Source of the DNA: JBAZHE01 sp041652555
Lineage (GTDB): Bacteria; Patescibacteriota; Patescibacteriia; Patescibacteriales; WJLG01
DNA length: 41,493 bases
Assembly (NCBI GenBank): GCA_041652555.1
Contig: JBAZHE010000009.1
Location: 1-41,493, forward strand
Direction of reading: 5' to 3'
Position 1 is the first letter of the stretch; each line of letters opens with the position of its first letter. The notes under the pieces were generated by a model, which made no database searches, had not been told where the DNA came from, and worked only from the letters and a program-made list of their open reading frames with translations. The translations under genes were made by a program, and so were the position numbers. Positions 32,425 to 41,482 of this stretch are shown here, in pieces.

Positions 32425-33075
32425 ATGATTTTAAGTTATTTTGGCCATTCTTGCTTTAAAATTCAGGATAAAGTTGGTACCGACGGTGTTACTGTTATTA
32501 CCGATCCGTTCAATAAAAATCTTGGCCTTAAAGTTCCGAATTGTGAGGCTGATGTCGTGACTGTCAGTCACAACCATGATGATCACAATAATTTTGGCTC
32601 TTTGCGAGGTGAGGCTTTTATTGTTGACACCCCGGGAGAATATGATGTTAAGGGTATAATGATTGTCGGCGTGGAAACTTTTCATGATGACAAAAATGGC
32701 GAAGAACGAGGAAGAAACATCGCTTATCGTTTAGAAGTTGATGATATTGTTCTTGCTCATTTGGGAGATTTGGGCCATGTTTTAACTAATGAACAGTTGG
32801 AACAGCTTGGCAACATTGATGTCCTCTTGGTACCGATTGGCGGTCACTTTACCTTAGATGCCAAGAAAGCTGTGGAAGTTATTAATCAAATAGAGCCGCG
32901 GATAGTTATTCCGATGCATTATAAATTGCCGAAATCGCAAATTGATTTGGACGGCTTAGATAAGTTTATTAAAGAATTAGGGGTGGAACCGCAATGCGAA
33001 GAAAAATTTAAGATCAGCAAGAAAGATTTGCCGCAAGAAGGTATGAGCTTGGTGGTTTTGGAGGTAATGGAATAA
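32425..33075 (+). CDS. MBL-fold metallohydrolase (UlaG-like)
   Basis: This 216-residue protein belongs to the metallo-beta-lactamase fold group of small UlaG-like hydrolases. The start MILSYFGHSCFKIQ, the VITDPFNK strand and the metal motif SHNHDDHNNFG (about 48-58, H-x-H-x-D-H) are all typical. VDTPGEYDVKGI and IPMHYKLPKS (near 171-180) supply later ligands. The substrate is unknown; relatives include L-ascorbate-6-phosphate lactonase. It is the first gene after a strong promoter, and it precedes a membrane protein (6 bp gap) and gyrA, so it may be co-expressed with the gyrase subunit. Confidence 0.88.
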   Translation: MILSYFGHSCFKIQDKVGTDGVTVITDPFNKNLGLKVPNCEADVVTVSHNHDDHNNFGSLRGEAFIVDTPGEYDVKGIMIVGVETFHDDKNGEERGRNIAYRLEVDDIVLAHLGDLGHVLTNEQLEQLGNIDVLLVPIGGHFTLDAKKAVEVINQIEPRIVIPMHYKLPKSQIDLDGLDKFIKELGVEPQCEEKFKISKKDLPQEGMSLVVLEVME

Positions 33076-33081
33076 AATAAA

Positions 33082-33414
33082 ATGGAAAATAATTTTGAAA
33101 ATAAAAAAGAATCGGATAGCGTTATTTTGAAAGAAGAAAAAGCCAAACATATTGCCTTGTGGTCCGGTCTTATTTTTTTCTTTGGGTTGATTTTTTGTTT
33201 GTGGCTGGTTAATGTTAAAAATATTTTTTCTATCTGGCCCAGTAATGAAGAAAAAAAATTTAATCTGGAAACTTTTTCACAAGAATTTAAAAGTAGTTTA
33301 AAAGAAGTATCTGGCCGCATGGATAATTTTGAATTAACCACCACTTCCGCGGCCATCAAATCTAATAATGAAAAATATGAAAAAGGACAAAAAGAACCCT
33401 TTGAAAAACAATAA
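33082..33414 (+). CDS. Small single-pass membrane protein overlapping gyrA
   Basis: I do not recognise this 110-residue protein. It has a charged N-terminus, one membrane helix (LWSGLIFFFGLIFCLWLVNV, about 30-49) and a Lys/Glu/Ser-rich tail that may be disordered or coiled. Its last 47 bases overlap the start region of gyrA in another frame, a sign of translational coupling. A similar small gene is not a normal neighbour of gyrA, and a function cannot be suggested. Confidence 0.7.
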   Translation: MENNFENKKESDSVILKEEKAKHIALWSGLIFFFGLIFCLWLVNVKNIFSIWPSNEEKKFNLETFSQEFKSSLKEVSGRMDNFELTTTSAAIKSNNEKYEKGQKEPFEKQ

Positions 33415-35935
33415 AGAAACACTAGATAAACTGCCCCCCGCGGAGGAAGCGGAGAAGCCGTTGATTGTTGATAAAGAAAAAAAGACTGCTTATGGACTGG
33501 TTTTGCCCCAGCCAATTGTGGAGGAAATGAGCCGCTGTTATTTGGATTATGCTATGAGTGTTATTGTTTCGCGTGCCTTACCCGATGTTCGTGATGGTTT
33601 GAAACCGGTGCATCGCCGTATTCTTTATGCGATGTGGTCTATTGGTTTGCGGGCTAGCGCTAAATTTCGTAAATCTGCCACCGTCGTCGGTGAAGTGCTC
33701 GGCAAATATCATCCGCATGGAGATAGCGCAGTTTATGATTCAATGGTTCGCATGGCTCAAGATTTTTCTTTACGCTATCCTTTGGTTCGCGGACAAGGAA
33801 ACTTTGGTTCTATGGATGGTGATGGTGCGGCCGCGATGAGATACACCGAGGCTAAATTAGCGGCTATTGCTGAAGAATTACTTTTTGATATTGAAAAAGA
33901 TACGGTTAATTTTGTTCCTAACTATGATGGTTCACATAAAGAACCACAAGTGATGCCAGGGAAACTGCCAAATCTTTTGTTAAATGGTACTGTTGGTATT
34001 GCTGTTGGTATGTCTACTAATATTCCGCCACATAATTTAAGAGAATTAACCGCGGCTATTTGTCATTTAATAGAAAATCCGGAAGCGACTGTTGAGGATT
34101 TATGTAAATTTGTTAAGGGTCCGGATTTCCCGACAGGTGGTATTATTTATAATGAAAAAGATATTAAAGAAACTTATGGCACTGGTAAAGGTGGCATTGT
34201 TGTTCGCGGTCGAGCTGAAATAGAAGAGTTGAAGGGTGATAAATTTCAAATAATTATTTCTGAAATTCCTTACCAGGTTAATAAGGCAACTTTAGTAGAA
34301 AGAATTGCTGATTTGGTGCGCGACAAGAAAATTGAAGGCATTAGAGATTTGCGTGATGAATCAGACCGTGAGAAAAAAGTTCGTATTGTTGTGGAATTAA
34401 AAAAAGATTCTTATCCCAAAAAGATTTTAAATGCTTTGTATAAACTTACTGATTTGCAAACCACCTTTCATGTAAATATGTTGGCTCTAGTAGATGGTAT
34501 TCAGCCAAAGGTTTTGAATTTAAAAGCGATTTTAGAAGAATATATAAAGCATCGCGAAGAAATTATTCGTCGTCGCACGCAATATGATTTGGATCGTGCT
34601 CGTGATCGCGCTCATATTTTGGAAGGATTGGTAATGGCTTTGGAAGATATTGACGCTATTATTAAGACAATCAAACAATCTAAAGACAAGGATGATGCTA
34701 AATTAAATTTAATTAAAAAATTTAAATTTTCTGAACGTCAAGCAGTGGCCATTTTGGAAATGCGCTTGCAACAATTGGCAAATCTGGAGCAATTAAGAGT
34801 TGAGGAAGAATTAAAAGAGAAAAAGAAATTGATTGATGAATTAGAGGCAATCTTAAAGGTGCGCGTGAAGATTTTAGGAATTGTAAAAGATGAAATAACG
34901 GCTTTGACGGAAAAATATGGCGATGATCGTCGCACTGAAGTTATGGTGCGCGGAATTAAAGATTTCTCTATGGAGGATTTGGTGCCAAATGAAGAAGCAA
35001 TTGTAATGATGACCCGCGACGGCTATATTAAACGCTTGCCACCGGATACTTTTAAACAGCAGGAGCGTGGCGGCAAAGGTGTTATCGGTTTAACAACTAA
35101 AGAAGAGGATATGGTGGAATTTATGTTTACCACGATGACACATTCTGATTTGTTGATGTTTACCACCAAGGGACGAGTTTTCCAATTAAAGGCTTATGAA
35201 ATTCCGGTCGCCTCGCGCACTGCTAAGGGTACGCCGATCGTTAATTTTTTGCAATTATTAAGCGAGGAAAAAATAACCTCCACCCTGCCTTTGGATAAAA
35301 TTTCTACGGCTGAATATCTTTTCTTTGCCACGGAAAAAGGTTTGGTTAAGAAAGTAAAATTAGAAGCTTTTGCTAACGTGCGTCGTTCTGGCCTAATTGC
35401 TATTAAAATAAACAGCGATGATAAATTGATTTGGGCCAAGCCAACGACTGGCGAAGATGATATTCAGTTGATCACTGCTGAAGGTCAGTCGATTCGTTTC
35501 TCGGAGAGCGAAGTGCGCGAAATGGGACGCAATGCCGCTGGTGTGCGCGGTATCCGCTTAAGAGAGAATGATATTATGGTGGGAATGGGCGTGATTTGCA
35601 CGGATAAAGAAAAAATTAAAAAATACCAGGTCTTAACAATTATGGCGCGTGGCTTTGGCAAGAGAACTCCGCTCGCGCTTTATAAAGAGCAGGGCCGTGG
35701 CGGTTCCGGTTTGCGTACAGCGCATGTGAGTGAGAAGACTGGAAAAATTACCAATGCTTTTGTAGTTAATGCGGAAAATATGATGGAAAAGGATTTAGTT
35801 ATTATTTCCGAAAAAGGGCAGGTGATCCGTTTGCCGTTCAAACAGGTAAACGAATTGGGCCGCGACACGCAGGGCGTGCGCGTGATGCGCTTCAAAGAAC
35901 CTGACGATCAAGTAGCCTGTATAACACTAGCCTAA
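33368..35935 (+). CDS. gyrA: DNA gyrase subunit A
   Basis: GyrA is the DNA-cleaving subunit of gyrase, which introduces negative supercoils with GyrB. The 855 residues include the breakage-reunion domain: SRALPDVRDGLKPVHRRILY (about 67-86), HPHGDSAVYDSMVRMAQDFS and the catalytic Tyr in GAAAMRYTEAKL (about 158). The coiled-coil arms follow. The C-terminal beta-pinwheel has a GyrA-box-like ERGGKGVIGL (about 562-571), supporting gyrA over parC. The quinolone-region Ser and Asp (GDSAVYDS) are the sensitive-type residues. The ATG could be at 33368 or 33377; both lie inside the upstream gene. gyrB is not in the window. A bidirectional terminator follows. Confidence 0.93.
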   Translation: MKNMKKDKKNPLKNNKETLDKLPPAEEAEKPLIVDKEKKTAYGLVLPQPIVEEMSRCYLDYAMSVIVSRALPDVRDGLKPVHRRILYAMWSIGLRASAKFRKSATVVGEVLGKYHPHGDSAVYDSMVRMAQDFSLRYPLVRGQGNFGSMDGDGAAAMRYTEAKLAAIAEELLFDIEKDTVNFVPNYDGSHKEPQVMPGKLPNLLLNGTVGIAVGMSTNIPPHNLRELTAAICHLIENPEATVEDLCKFVKGPDFPTGGIIYNEKDIKETYGTGKGGIVVRGRAEIEELKGDKFQIIISEIPYQVNKATLVERIADLVRDKKIEGIRDLRDESDREKKVRIVVELKKDSYPKKILNALYKLTDLQTTFHVNMLALVDGIQPKVLNLKAILEEYIKHREEIIRRRTQYDLDRARDRAHILEGLVMALEDIDAIIKTIKQSKDKDDAKLNLIKKFKFSERQAVAILEMRLQQLANLEQLRVEEELKEKKKLIDELEAILKVRVKILGIVKDEITALTEKYGDDRRTEVMVRGIKDFSMEDLVPNEEAIVMMTRDGYIKRLPPDTFKQQERGGKGVIGLTTKEEDMVEFMFTTMTHSDLLMFTTKGRVFQLKAYEIPVASRTAKGTPIVNFLQLLSEEKITSTLPLDKISTAEYLFFATEKGLVKKVKLEAFANVRRSGLIAIKINSDDKLIWAKPTTGEDDIQLITAEGQSIRFSESEVREMGRNAAGVRGIRLRENDIMVGMGVICTDKEKIKKYQVLTIMARGFGKRTPLALYKEQGRGGSGLRTAHVSEKTGKITNAFVVNAENMMEKDLVIISEKGQVIRLPFKQVNELGRDTQGVRVMRFKEPDDQVACITLA

Positions 35936-35944
35936 TTCAATACT

Positions 35945-35976
35945 AAAAAAGGCGGAGATAATTTCTCCGCCTTTTT
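35945..35976. terminator. Bidirectional terminator between gyrA and ychF
   Basis: AAAAAGGCGGAGA and TCTCCGCCTTTTT form a perfect stem with A and T tracts on both sides, between two convergent genes. Confidence 0.88.
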
Positions 35977-35984
35977 GAGCTCTT

Positions 35985-37049
35985 TTATTTATTATGTAAG
36001 AAATTGCAGATGTCACCGTCTTTTATGATGTATTCTTTACCCTCGGTTCGTAGTAGGCCTTTTTCTCTGGCGGTAGATTCGCCACCGGTTGCTATAAAAT
36101 CTTGCCAAAATATCACTTCAGCGCGAATAAATCCTTCTTGAATGTCAGTATGGATTTTTCCGGCCGCTTCTGGTGCTGTAGCACCCTTATGGACTGTCCA
36201 GGCGCGCGTTTCATCTACTCCTGTAGTGAAGAATGTTATTAATCCGAGTAATTGATAAGCTTCACGAATCATTTTATCTAATCCACTTTCGTTTAAGCCT
36301 AATTCTTTAATATATTCACCTTGCTCTTCTTCTGGTAAAGAAGCAATATCATTCTCTAATTTAATATTTAATTTTATTGTGTTTCTTGGCCATTTAGACA
36401 GGTCAACTTCTACTTCGTCATCAGAGATGTTTAAAATATACATTATCGGCTTGGCTGTTAAAAAACAAAAAGGCTTTAAGGCTGTTTTTTCATCATTAGA
36501 TAGCTCCATTTTTCTAATTGGCGCTTCGGTTTGTAATTGAGCGCAGACTTTTTTTAATAAGTCGCGTTTTTTTATTTCATCTTTATTACCGCTCTTGGAG
36601 GCGCTTTCCGCATTTTTTAAAGATTTTTCCGCTGAAGCTGAATCAGCTAAAATTAATTCCAAATCAATAGTAGCTCGATCGCCATCAGGATCTATTTTGT
36701 TGTTCACGTGGATGATATCGGAGTTTTCAAAATCGCGCACTATTTCACAGATGGCATCACATTCGCGGATATTGGCTAGAAATTTATTGCCCAACCCTTC
36801 ACCAACACTAGCACCTTTAACTAGCCCGGCGATATCAATAAATTCTATTGTAGTATTAATAATTTTTTCCGGCTTAGAAATTTTTGCCAAAGCTAAAAGC
36901 CGCTCATCCGGAACTTTTACTACGCCGATATTAGGATTAATCGTGCAAAAAGGATAATTGGCGGCCTCAACTTGTTTTTTAGTTAAAGTATTAAAAATCG
37001 TGGATTTGCCGACATTGGGCAAACCGACGATTCCGATGGATAAAGGCAT
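35985..37049 (-). CDS. ychF: Redox-regulated P-loop ATPase/GTPase YchF
   Basis: YchF (OLA1 group of Obg-like GTPases) binds ATP and associates with ribosomes, and is nearly universal. The 354 residues start with GIVGLPNVGKSTIFNTLTK (G1 at about 8-15). The switch region has FIDIAGLVKGASVGEGLGNK, and the NKxD equivalent is around LTAKPIMYILNIS, without a classical NKxD, as is normal for this family. The C-terminal TGS domain includes FFTTGVDETRAWTVHKGATA and FIRAEVIFWQDF. It lies 71 bp downstream of the tandem PilB gene and has a possible promoter of its own. Confidence 0.96.
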   Translation of the reverse strand: MPLSIGIVGLPNVGKSTIFNTLTKKQVEAANYPFCTINPNIGVVKVPDERLLALAKISKPEKIINTTIEFIDIAGLVKGASVGEGLGNKFLANIRECDAICEIVRDFENSDIIHVNNKIDPDGDRATIDLELILADSASAEKSLKNAESASKSGNKDEIKKRDLLKKVCAQLQTEAPIRKMELSNDEKTALKPFCFLTAKPIMYILNISDDEVEVDLSKWPRNTIKLNIKLENDIASLPEEEQGEYIKELGLNESGLDKMIREAYQLLGLITFFTTGVDETRAWTVHKGATAPEAAGKIHTDIQEGFIRAEVIFWQDFIATGGESTAREKGLLRTEGKEYIIKDGDICNFLHNK

Positions 37050-37074
37050 TTGTTTAAAATATTAAGTATTGATA

Positions 37075-37103
37075 ATGGTAATAGACTTTTTTTATCTTGT
37101 CAA
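37075..37103 (-). promoter_or_regulatory. Possible promoter of ychF
   Basis: Minus-strand TTGACA (37103-37098) is followed after 17 bp by TACCAT (37080-37075), giving a short leader before the ATG at 37049. Confidence 0.5.
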
Positions 37104-37120
37104 ACAAATTTTTTAACCAT

Positions 37121-40100
37121 TTATTTAACTGTTCTAAATACTTCTTCAATACTTGTTTCGCCAGCCAGGGCTTTTAAAATTCCGTCTTGCAACATTGTTA
37201 CGGCGCCGGAAGCGATGGCTGCTTGTTCTATTTCATAGTCTGTTGTGCCTGCGACTTGGATTTGTTTTTTAATTTCCGGAGTAAGTTCAACCACTTCGTA
37301 AACTCCCAAGCGGCCTTTGTAGCCTAAATTGTGACAATCCAGACAGCCCGCGCCAGTATAAAATTTTAACTCTTCAGGAATTAGTGCGCCAGATGTTAGA
37401 TTAATAGAGGTGATTATTTTTTTCACTTCAGCTAATTGTTCGGCCGGTAATTCTATTTCTTTTTTGCATTTTGGGCAAATCTTTCGCACTAAGCGTTGTC
37501 CGATAGCGCACTCTAAAGCTGAAGCCAATAAATCTCGCGCTACACCTAACCCGGCGAAGCGGAAAACCGCACCGGCTGCGCTATTAGCATGGATGGTTGA
37601 CAATACTAAGTGACCGGTTAAAGAGGCTTCTACGGCGATTTTAGCGGTTTCTTCATCGCGGATTTCGCCGATCATCATAATGTTCGGGTTCTGGCGCAAT
37701 AGCGAGCGCAAAGCCGCGGCGAAAGTATAGCCTTCTTCAACGTTTACTTGCGTCTGCATAACGCCATTTAAGTGATACTCAATTGGATCTTCCACAGTGA
37801 TTATTTTTACATCTGGTTTATTTAAAGCATTTAAAATGGAATAAAGCGTGGTAGTTTTTCCAGAGCCAGTCGGGCCAGTATTAATAATAACACCTCTAGT
37901 TTTAGACATTGCCCGACGCATAGCGCTTAAAGCGTAAGGGCGCATGCCTAATTTTTCCATATCCAAGGCTTCGGCTTGTGAAGACAATAAGCGGACAACA
38001 ATTGTTTCGCCGTAGCCACCGGAAATTATAGAAACACGGCAATCTATTTTTTTCTCGCCAGAAAAAATAGTGAAGCGGCCGTCATAGGTCGGTTTTTTGA
38101 TATTAGTCGGAAAGCCAGACATAATCTTTACCTGTGATAAAATAGGTAAATAGTGTTCTTTGGATAAAGCAAAAATATCCTGTAAAACGCCATCGATACG
38201 GAAGCGGACATTTACTGTTTCTTCACCCGGTTCAATATGAATATCACCAGCTTCCATTTTTAAAGATAAAGCTAGAATTGCATTTAATAAATCATGGCTG
38301 GAAGAAGATTTGGCAAATTCTTCGGCAGCTGACATATTAGCGGAAAGTTCCTCGGCCTTTTGTAGATTAGTTTCAGATAATTTTACGCCACGACCGAAAG
38401 TTTTAGAAATTGCTACGTCATACAGGGCGTCAATATAATCCATTTTTCCGATTACGCGATAGATTTCTTCTAAAGAAGTAAGGCCGTCAAAAACTTTTAA
38501 GATGCCGTCTTGCAACATTGTAAGCATACCGCCTTCAATAGCCGCTTCCAAAATTTTAAATGCCGGCGTGTTCGCCGCTACCAACTCTTTAATTTTCTCG
38601 GACATAGAAAAAATTTCATAAATACCGACGCGTCCTTTATAGCCAAGTCCGTGGCAAGCCGGACAGCCTGCACCGGCTTTATGAATTTTGGGAATAGCAG
38701 TCGGCGCCTCTTCGCCGGACTTTGGGGAAATAACCGCTAAAATTTTCTCTACCTGCTCGCCTTCTGAATCAGATAAAATATGTTCTACGCGACATTCCGG
38801 GCAAAGCCGGCGTACTAAGCGCTGTCCGATAATACAATTAATTGCCGGTGTCATAAAATAAGGCTTCACGCCCATATCAATTAAGCGCGGTAAAACGCCA
38901 GAAGAATCATTGGTATGCAAGGTTGATAAAACCAAATGGCCGGTCAAAGAAGCTTGAATGGCTATCTCAGCGGTTTCTAAATCACGAATTTCTCCAACCA
39001 TTACAATGTCCGGGTCCTGGCGCAAAGCGGAGCGTAAACCACTGGCAAAAGTATAGCCTTTACTGGAATCTATTTGCGATTGGTTCATCCCTTCTAGTTG
39101 ATATTCTATCGGGTCTTCCAGAGTGATAATTTTTGTGTTGGCGGTATTTAATTTTTTCAAGATTGCGTAAAGTGTCGTAGTCTTGCCCGAGCCGGTCGGA
39201 CCGGTAGCAAGAACTAAACCATTGGGTTTGGAAATTTCTTGTTTTAAAATTTCCAAAGTTTTTGGCCGTAAGCCCAAATCTTCAAATGATAAAGAAATGG
39301 CACTGGAGCGCAATAAGCGCAAGACTACGCTTTCACCTTGATTAGTTGGTAAAAAAGAAACGCGGACTTCTATTTTTTCGCCAGTCAAAATAATGGAAAA
39401 ACGCCCATCTTGCGGCTTGTCTGTAATATTCATTTTAGCTTTAGCGAGAAGTTTTAAGCGTGAGACAATTAATTTCCATTTGGTTTTTTCAATTTCCGCC
39501 GCTTCCTGTAAGACGCCGTCCACGCGTAGTCGCACGACGATTTTATTTTCTTCTGTTTCCACATGAATATCACTGGTATCAGTTTTTAGGGCGGTCGCCA
39601 AAAGCAAAGTGATTACATCGGTGATATTTACTTTATTTATTTTTATTGCCAATGTTTTGTAGTCTTCAATTTCATTTTTGAATTTTTCCAAATCTTCTTC
39701 GGAAATTTTTACGCCTTTGACCGCTTTTTCTATTTTCGGTAAAGTGCTATAAATTTTTACAGCATAATTAAAGCTGTGCGAAGAAATTAAATAACGTTCT
39801 ATGCGTGAGTGATAATCTTTTTCAATTTTTTCTGTTAAAGAAACTATTTCTGGCAAACTCGGATTAACGGCGCCCAAGCGGATTTGCCGACCATCATAAA
39901 GGAAACAAACCACTTGCAAACGCTGCGACTCTTCTTCACTAATTAAAGAAATCGCTTCCGGGCTGATTGGAAAACCAAAAAGATTGATATATGAAAAACC
40001 GGCAACAGAAGCTCGTTCTTCGGCTTGTCGTTCCACTTCTTTTATTTTTATCTCTTCCTGCTTTTTGGCGAATTGAGCCGGTGCGCTTTCATCGTCGTCT

Positions 40101-40159
40101 TGCGGTGTTTGTTTGTTTGAAGATTTTATTAAATCTTCAATTGATTGATTATTAGGCAT
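37121..40159 (-). CDS. Tandem double PilB/GspE-type secretion ATPase
   Basis: One 1012-residue polypeptide holds two complete PilB/GspE modules; a normal PilB has about 560. Module 1 (about 40-570) has an N-terminal MshEN-like part and Asp box TSDIHVET. Walker A ATGPTGSGKTT is at about 315-325, followed by Walker B VMVGEIRDLETAE, the His box STLHTND and four zinc cysteines (CPEC and CPAC). Module 2 (about 600-1012) has Asp box AGDIHIEP, Walker A NTGPTGSGKTT (about 757-767), Walker B MMIGEIRDEETAK, the altered His box STIHANS and CPKC/CLDC. Both keep the catalytic Glu. This ATPase would drive assembly of type IV pili or a pseudopilus from the cytoplasmic face. No pilin, PilC or PilT gene is beside it. 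A promoter lies directly upstream. Confidence 0.93.
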   Translation of the reverse strand: MPNNQSIEDLIKSSNKQTPQDDDESAPAQFAKKQEEIKIKEVERQAEERASVAGFSYINLFGFPISPEAISLISEEESQRLQVVCFLYDGRQIRLGAVNPSLPEIVSLTEKIEKDYHSRIERYLISSHSFNYAVKIYSTLPKIEKAVKGVKISEEDLEKFKNEIEDYKTLAIKINKVNITDVITLLLATALKTDTSDIHVETEENKIVVRLRVDGVLQEAAEIEKTKWKLIVSRLKLLAKAKMNITDKPQDGRFSIILTGEKIEVRVSFLPTNQGESVVLRLLRSSAISLSFEDLGLRPKTLEILKQEISKPNGLVLATGPTGSGKTTTLYAILKKLNTANTKIITLEDPIEYQLEGMNQSQIDSSKGYTFASGLRSALRQDPDIVMVGEIRDLETAEIAIQASLTGHLVLSTLHTNDSSGVLPRLIDMGVKPYFMTPAINCIIGQRLVRRLCPECRVEHILSDSEGEQVEKILAVISPKSGEEAPTAIPKIHKAGAGCPACHGLGYKGRVGIYEIFSMSEKIKELVAANTPAFKILEAAIEGGMLTMLQDGILKVFDGLTSLEEIYRVIGKMDYIDALYDVAISKTFGRGVKLSETNLQKAEELSANMSAAEEFAKSSSSHDLLNAILALSLKMEAGDIHIEPGEETVNVRFRIDGVLQDIFALSKEHYLPILSQVKIMSGFPTNIKKPTYDGRFTIFSGEKKIDCRVSIISGGYGETIVVRLLSSQAEALDMEKLGMRPYALSAMRRAMSKTRGVIINTGPTGSGKTTTLYSILNALNKPDVKIITVEDPIEYHLNGVMQTQVNVEEGYTFAAALRSLLRQNPNIMMIGEIRDEETAKIAVEASLTGHLVLSTIHANSAAGAVFRFAGLGVARDLLASALECAIGQRLVRKICPKCKKEIELPAEQLAEVKKIITSINLTSGALIPEELKFYTGAGCLDCHNLGYKGRLGVYEVVELTPEIKKQIQVAGTTDYEIEQAAIASGAVTMLQDGILKALAGETSIEEVFRTVK

Positions 40160-40186
40160 AAAATTTTTATTTCAACTGCTACTTCT

Positions 40187-40215
40187 ATTATATCTTAAAA
40201 ATTTCTTTTTACCAA
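40187..40215 (-). promoter_or_regulatory. Promoter of the tandem PilB gene
   Basis: Minus-strand TTGGTA (40215-40210) and a perfect TATAAT (40192-40187) are 17 bp apart. Transcription would start near 40180, about 20 nt before the ATG. Confidence 0.65.
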
Positions 40216-40216
40216 C

Positions 40217-40251
40217 AAAAAACAGTCTTCGTATATTTGAGACTGTTTTTT
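40217..40251 (-). terminator. Terminator after the multi-pass membrane protein gene
   Basis: AAAAAACAGTCT and AGACTGTTTTTT pair around an 11-nt loop. It lies 16 bp after the stop of the gene at 40267-41268 and just upstream of the PilB promoter. Confidence 0.8.
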
Positions 40252-40266
40252 GTTATCCAAAGAAGT

Positions 40267-41268
40267 TTATTTTCTCAAATTCGTAGCCAAACGAATGATT
40301 TTTGACAAATTGCCTTTCTTGTCATTTAAACTGATAAACATATCGGTCCAGGCGATGGTTTTGAAGGTTACTAACGCGGCGCCGGCAAAAATTACAAAAA
40401 TTAAGGCGAGAGCTAATCCGACAGCGATTATAAGTAAAGAAATACCCGGGGCGATAATCAAACCTGCGACTACGGCGATAAAGCGATAGGGCACGGACAG
40501 AGAGAGAATTATTAAGGCGCCTGAAAAAATCGCCAGGACATCAACCATGAAAAGTAATAAAGACATTTCAATACTGATTAGCCAGTTTTTACCGAATAAA
40601 TTAATGGCCTCCACGACAGAATCAACAAAACTTTTTCCTTTAATTACTTTATAACAGACAGCGTATTTTCCCAAGAATGAAATAATCAAGGCTAGAGGAA
40701 TAAATAAAATGAAAAGCAAAACATAAAGCAAAGCGAGAACCGGATTAGATCTAACCCCGGCGTATAATAGTGGCAAGCCGACCAAGGCGGCAAAAAAACT
40801 GGTGAAAGCCGCGGCAATAAGATTAATTCCTAGGATTTGCCAAAAATTTTTATTACCATGAAACAAACCTTCTTTGATGGTGGTCTTCCCGTTTTTGCCG
40901 TTAGCTTTTATTATCTTAGACGCGTTATTGATTAGGCCGCCCTGAGAAACAACAGCCAGCCATAAAAGCAGAAAAGAAATTATTAAAATCGTTAATAGGA
41001 AAATTAAATAAGTCGTCGCCGCTAGCGGGTCTTGCCGAAAATGAAGCAAAAGGCTGGAAAAAAAATTTCCGGCCAAGAGGCCGCTATTGGCAATATTTGA
41101 CAGGCCGGCGAAAAGGCTGGAATTCCAGTTTTCCGCGGATTGGCTGAAAGAAACATTGTAGCGTCCGATGCCGGTTAAAAGAGCGGCGAAAAGACCGAAG
41201 AACCAAAGGTATTTATGACCCCAAGTAATCTTCCAAGATTTTTTTAAAATGTCGCGATATAAAAACAT
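40267..41268 (-). CDS. Multi-pass membrane protein of unknown function
   Basis: The 333-residue protein has about seven or eight membrane segments, including LWFFGLFAALLTGI (about 22-35), IFLLTILIISFLLLWLAVVS (about 88-107), NLIAAAFTSFFAALVGLPLL (about 154-173), LALLYVLLFILFIPLALIIS (about 178-197), a pair near 225-260 and a glycine/alanine-rich pair at the end. Several glycerophosphodiester-phosphodiesterase-like membrane domains and related bacterial proteins have a similar N-terminus, DILKKSWKITWGHKYLWFFG, but carry no catalytic motif. I cannot assign a function. It has its own terminator. Confidence 0.75.
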   Translation of the reverse strand: MFLYRDILKKSWKITWGHKYLWFFGLFAALLTGIGRYNVSFSQSAENWNSSLFAGLSNIANSGLLAGNFFSSLLLHFRQDPLAATTYLIFLLTILIISFLLLWLAVVSQGGLINNASKIIKANGKNGKTTIKEGLFHGNKNFWQILGINLIAAAFTSFFAALVGLPLLYAGVRSNPVLALLYVLLFILFIPLALIISFLGKYAVCYKVIKGKSFVDSVVEAINLFGKNWLISIEMSLLLFMVDVLAIFSGALIILSLSVPYRFIAVVAGLIIAPGISLLIIAVGLALALIFVIFAGAALVTFKTIAWTDMFISLNDKKGNLSKIIRLATNLRK

Positions 41269-41400
41269 AAAATTTTTTCTTCTTCGCCCTCCTTGTTAAA
41301 GAACGCGAACAAGATTATTTAGTTTATCTTTTTATATTGTAGCATAAAAATAATAAAATAAAAATGTTAATTAGTAAAGTAGCTACAAAATTTTAAAAAT

Positions 41401-41433
41401 AAAAAGTGCCCGATCATTCGGGCACTTTTTGTT
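41401..41433. terminator. Strong hairpin terminator near the right edge
   Basis: AAAAAGTGCCCGA and TCGGGCACTTTTT pair around TCAT, with A and T tracts on either side. It probably ends a gene beyond the window. The 225-bp gap 41269-41493 otherwise holds AT-rich sequence and a hairpin repeat. Confidence 0.8.
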
Positions 41434-41445
41434 TTCTATCTTCGG

Positions 41446-41482
41446 GGGTGCCATAGTCTCCGTACTCGGAGCTGTGGCACCC
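41446..41482 (+). repeat. GGTGCCATAG-type hairpin repeat, copy 4
   Basis: GGGTGCCATAG and CTGTGGCACCC pair around a CTCCG/CGGAG inner stem. It is followed by AATTTGCAATC, similar to the sequence after copy 1 (ATTTGCAAAT). This is the most regular copy and gives the family pattern. Confidence 0.75.

Noticed and set aside
32919..33515. 198-codon frame antisense across the MBL-gyrA junction
   Set aside because: It crosses three plus-strand genes and has no recognisable domain.
36595..36957. 120-codon frame antisense to ychF
   Set aside because: Shadow of a strongly conserved gene with no independent signal.
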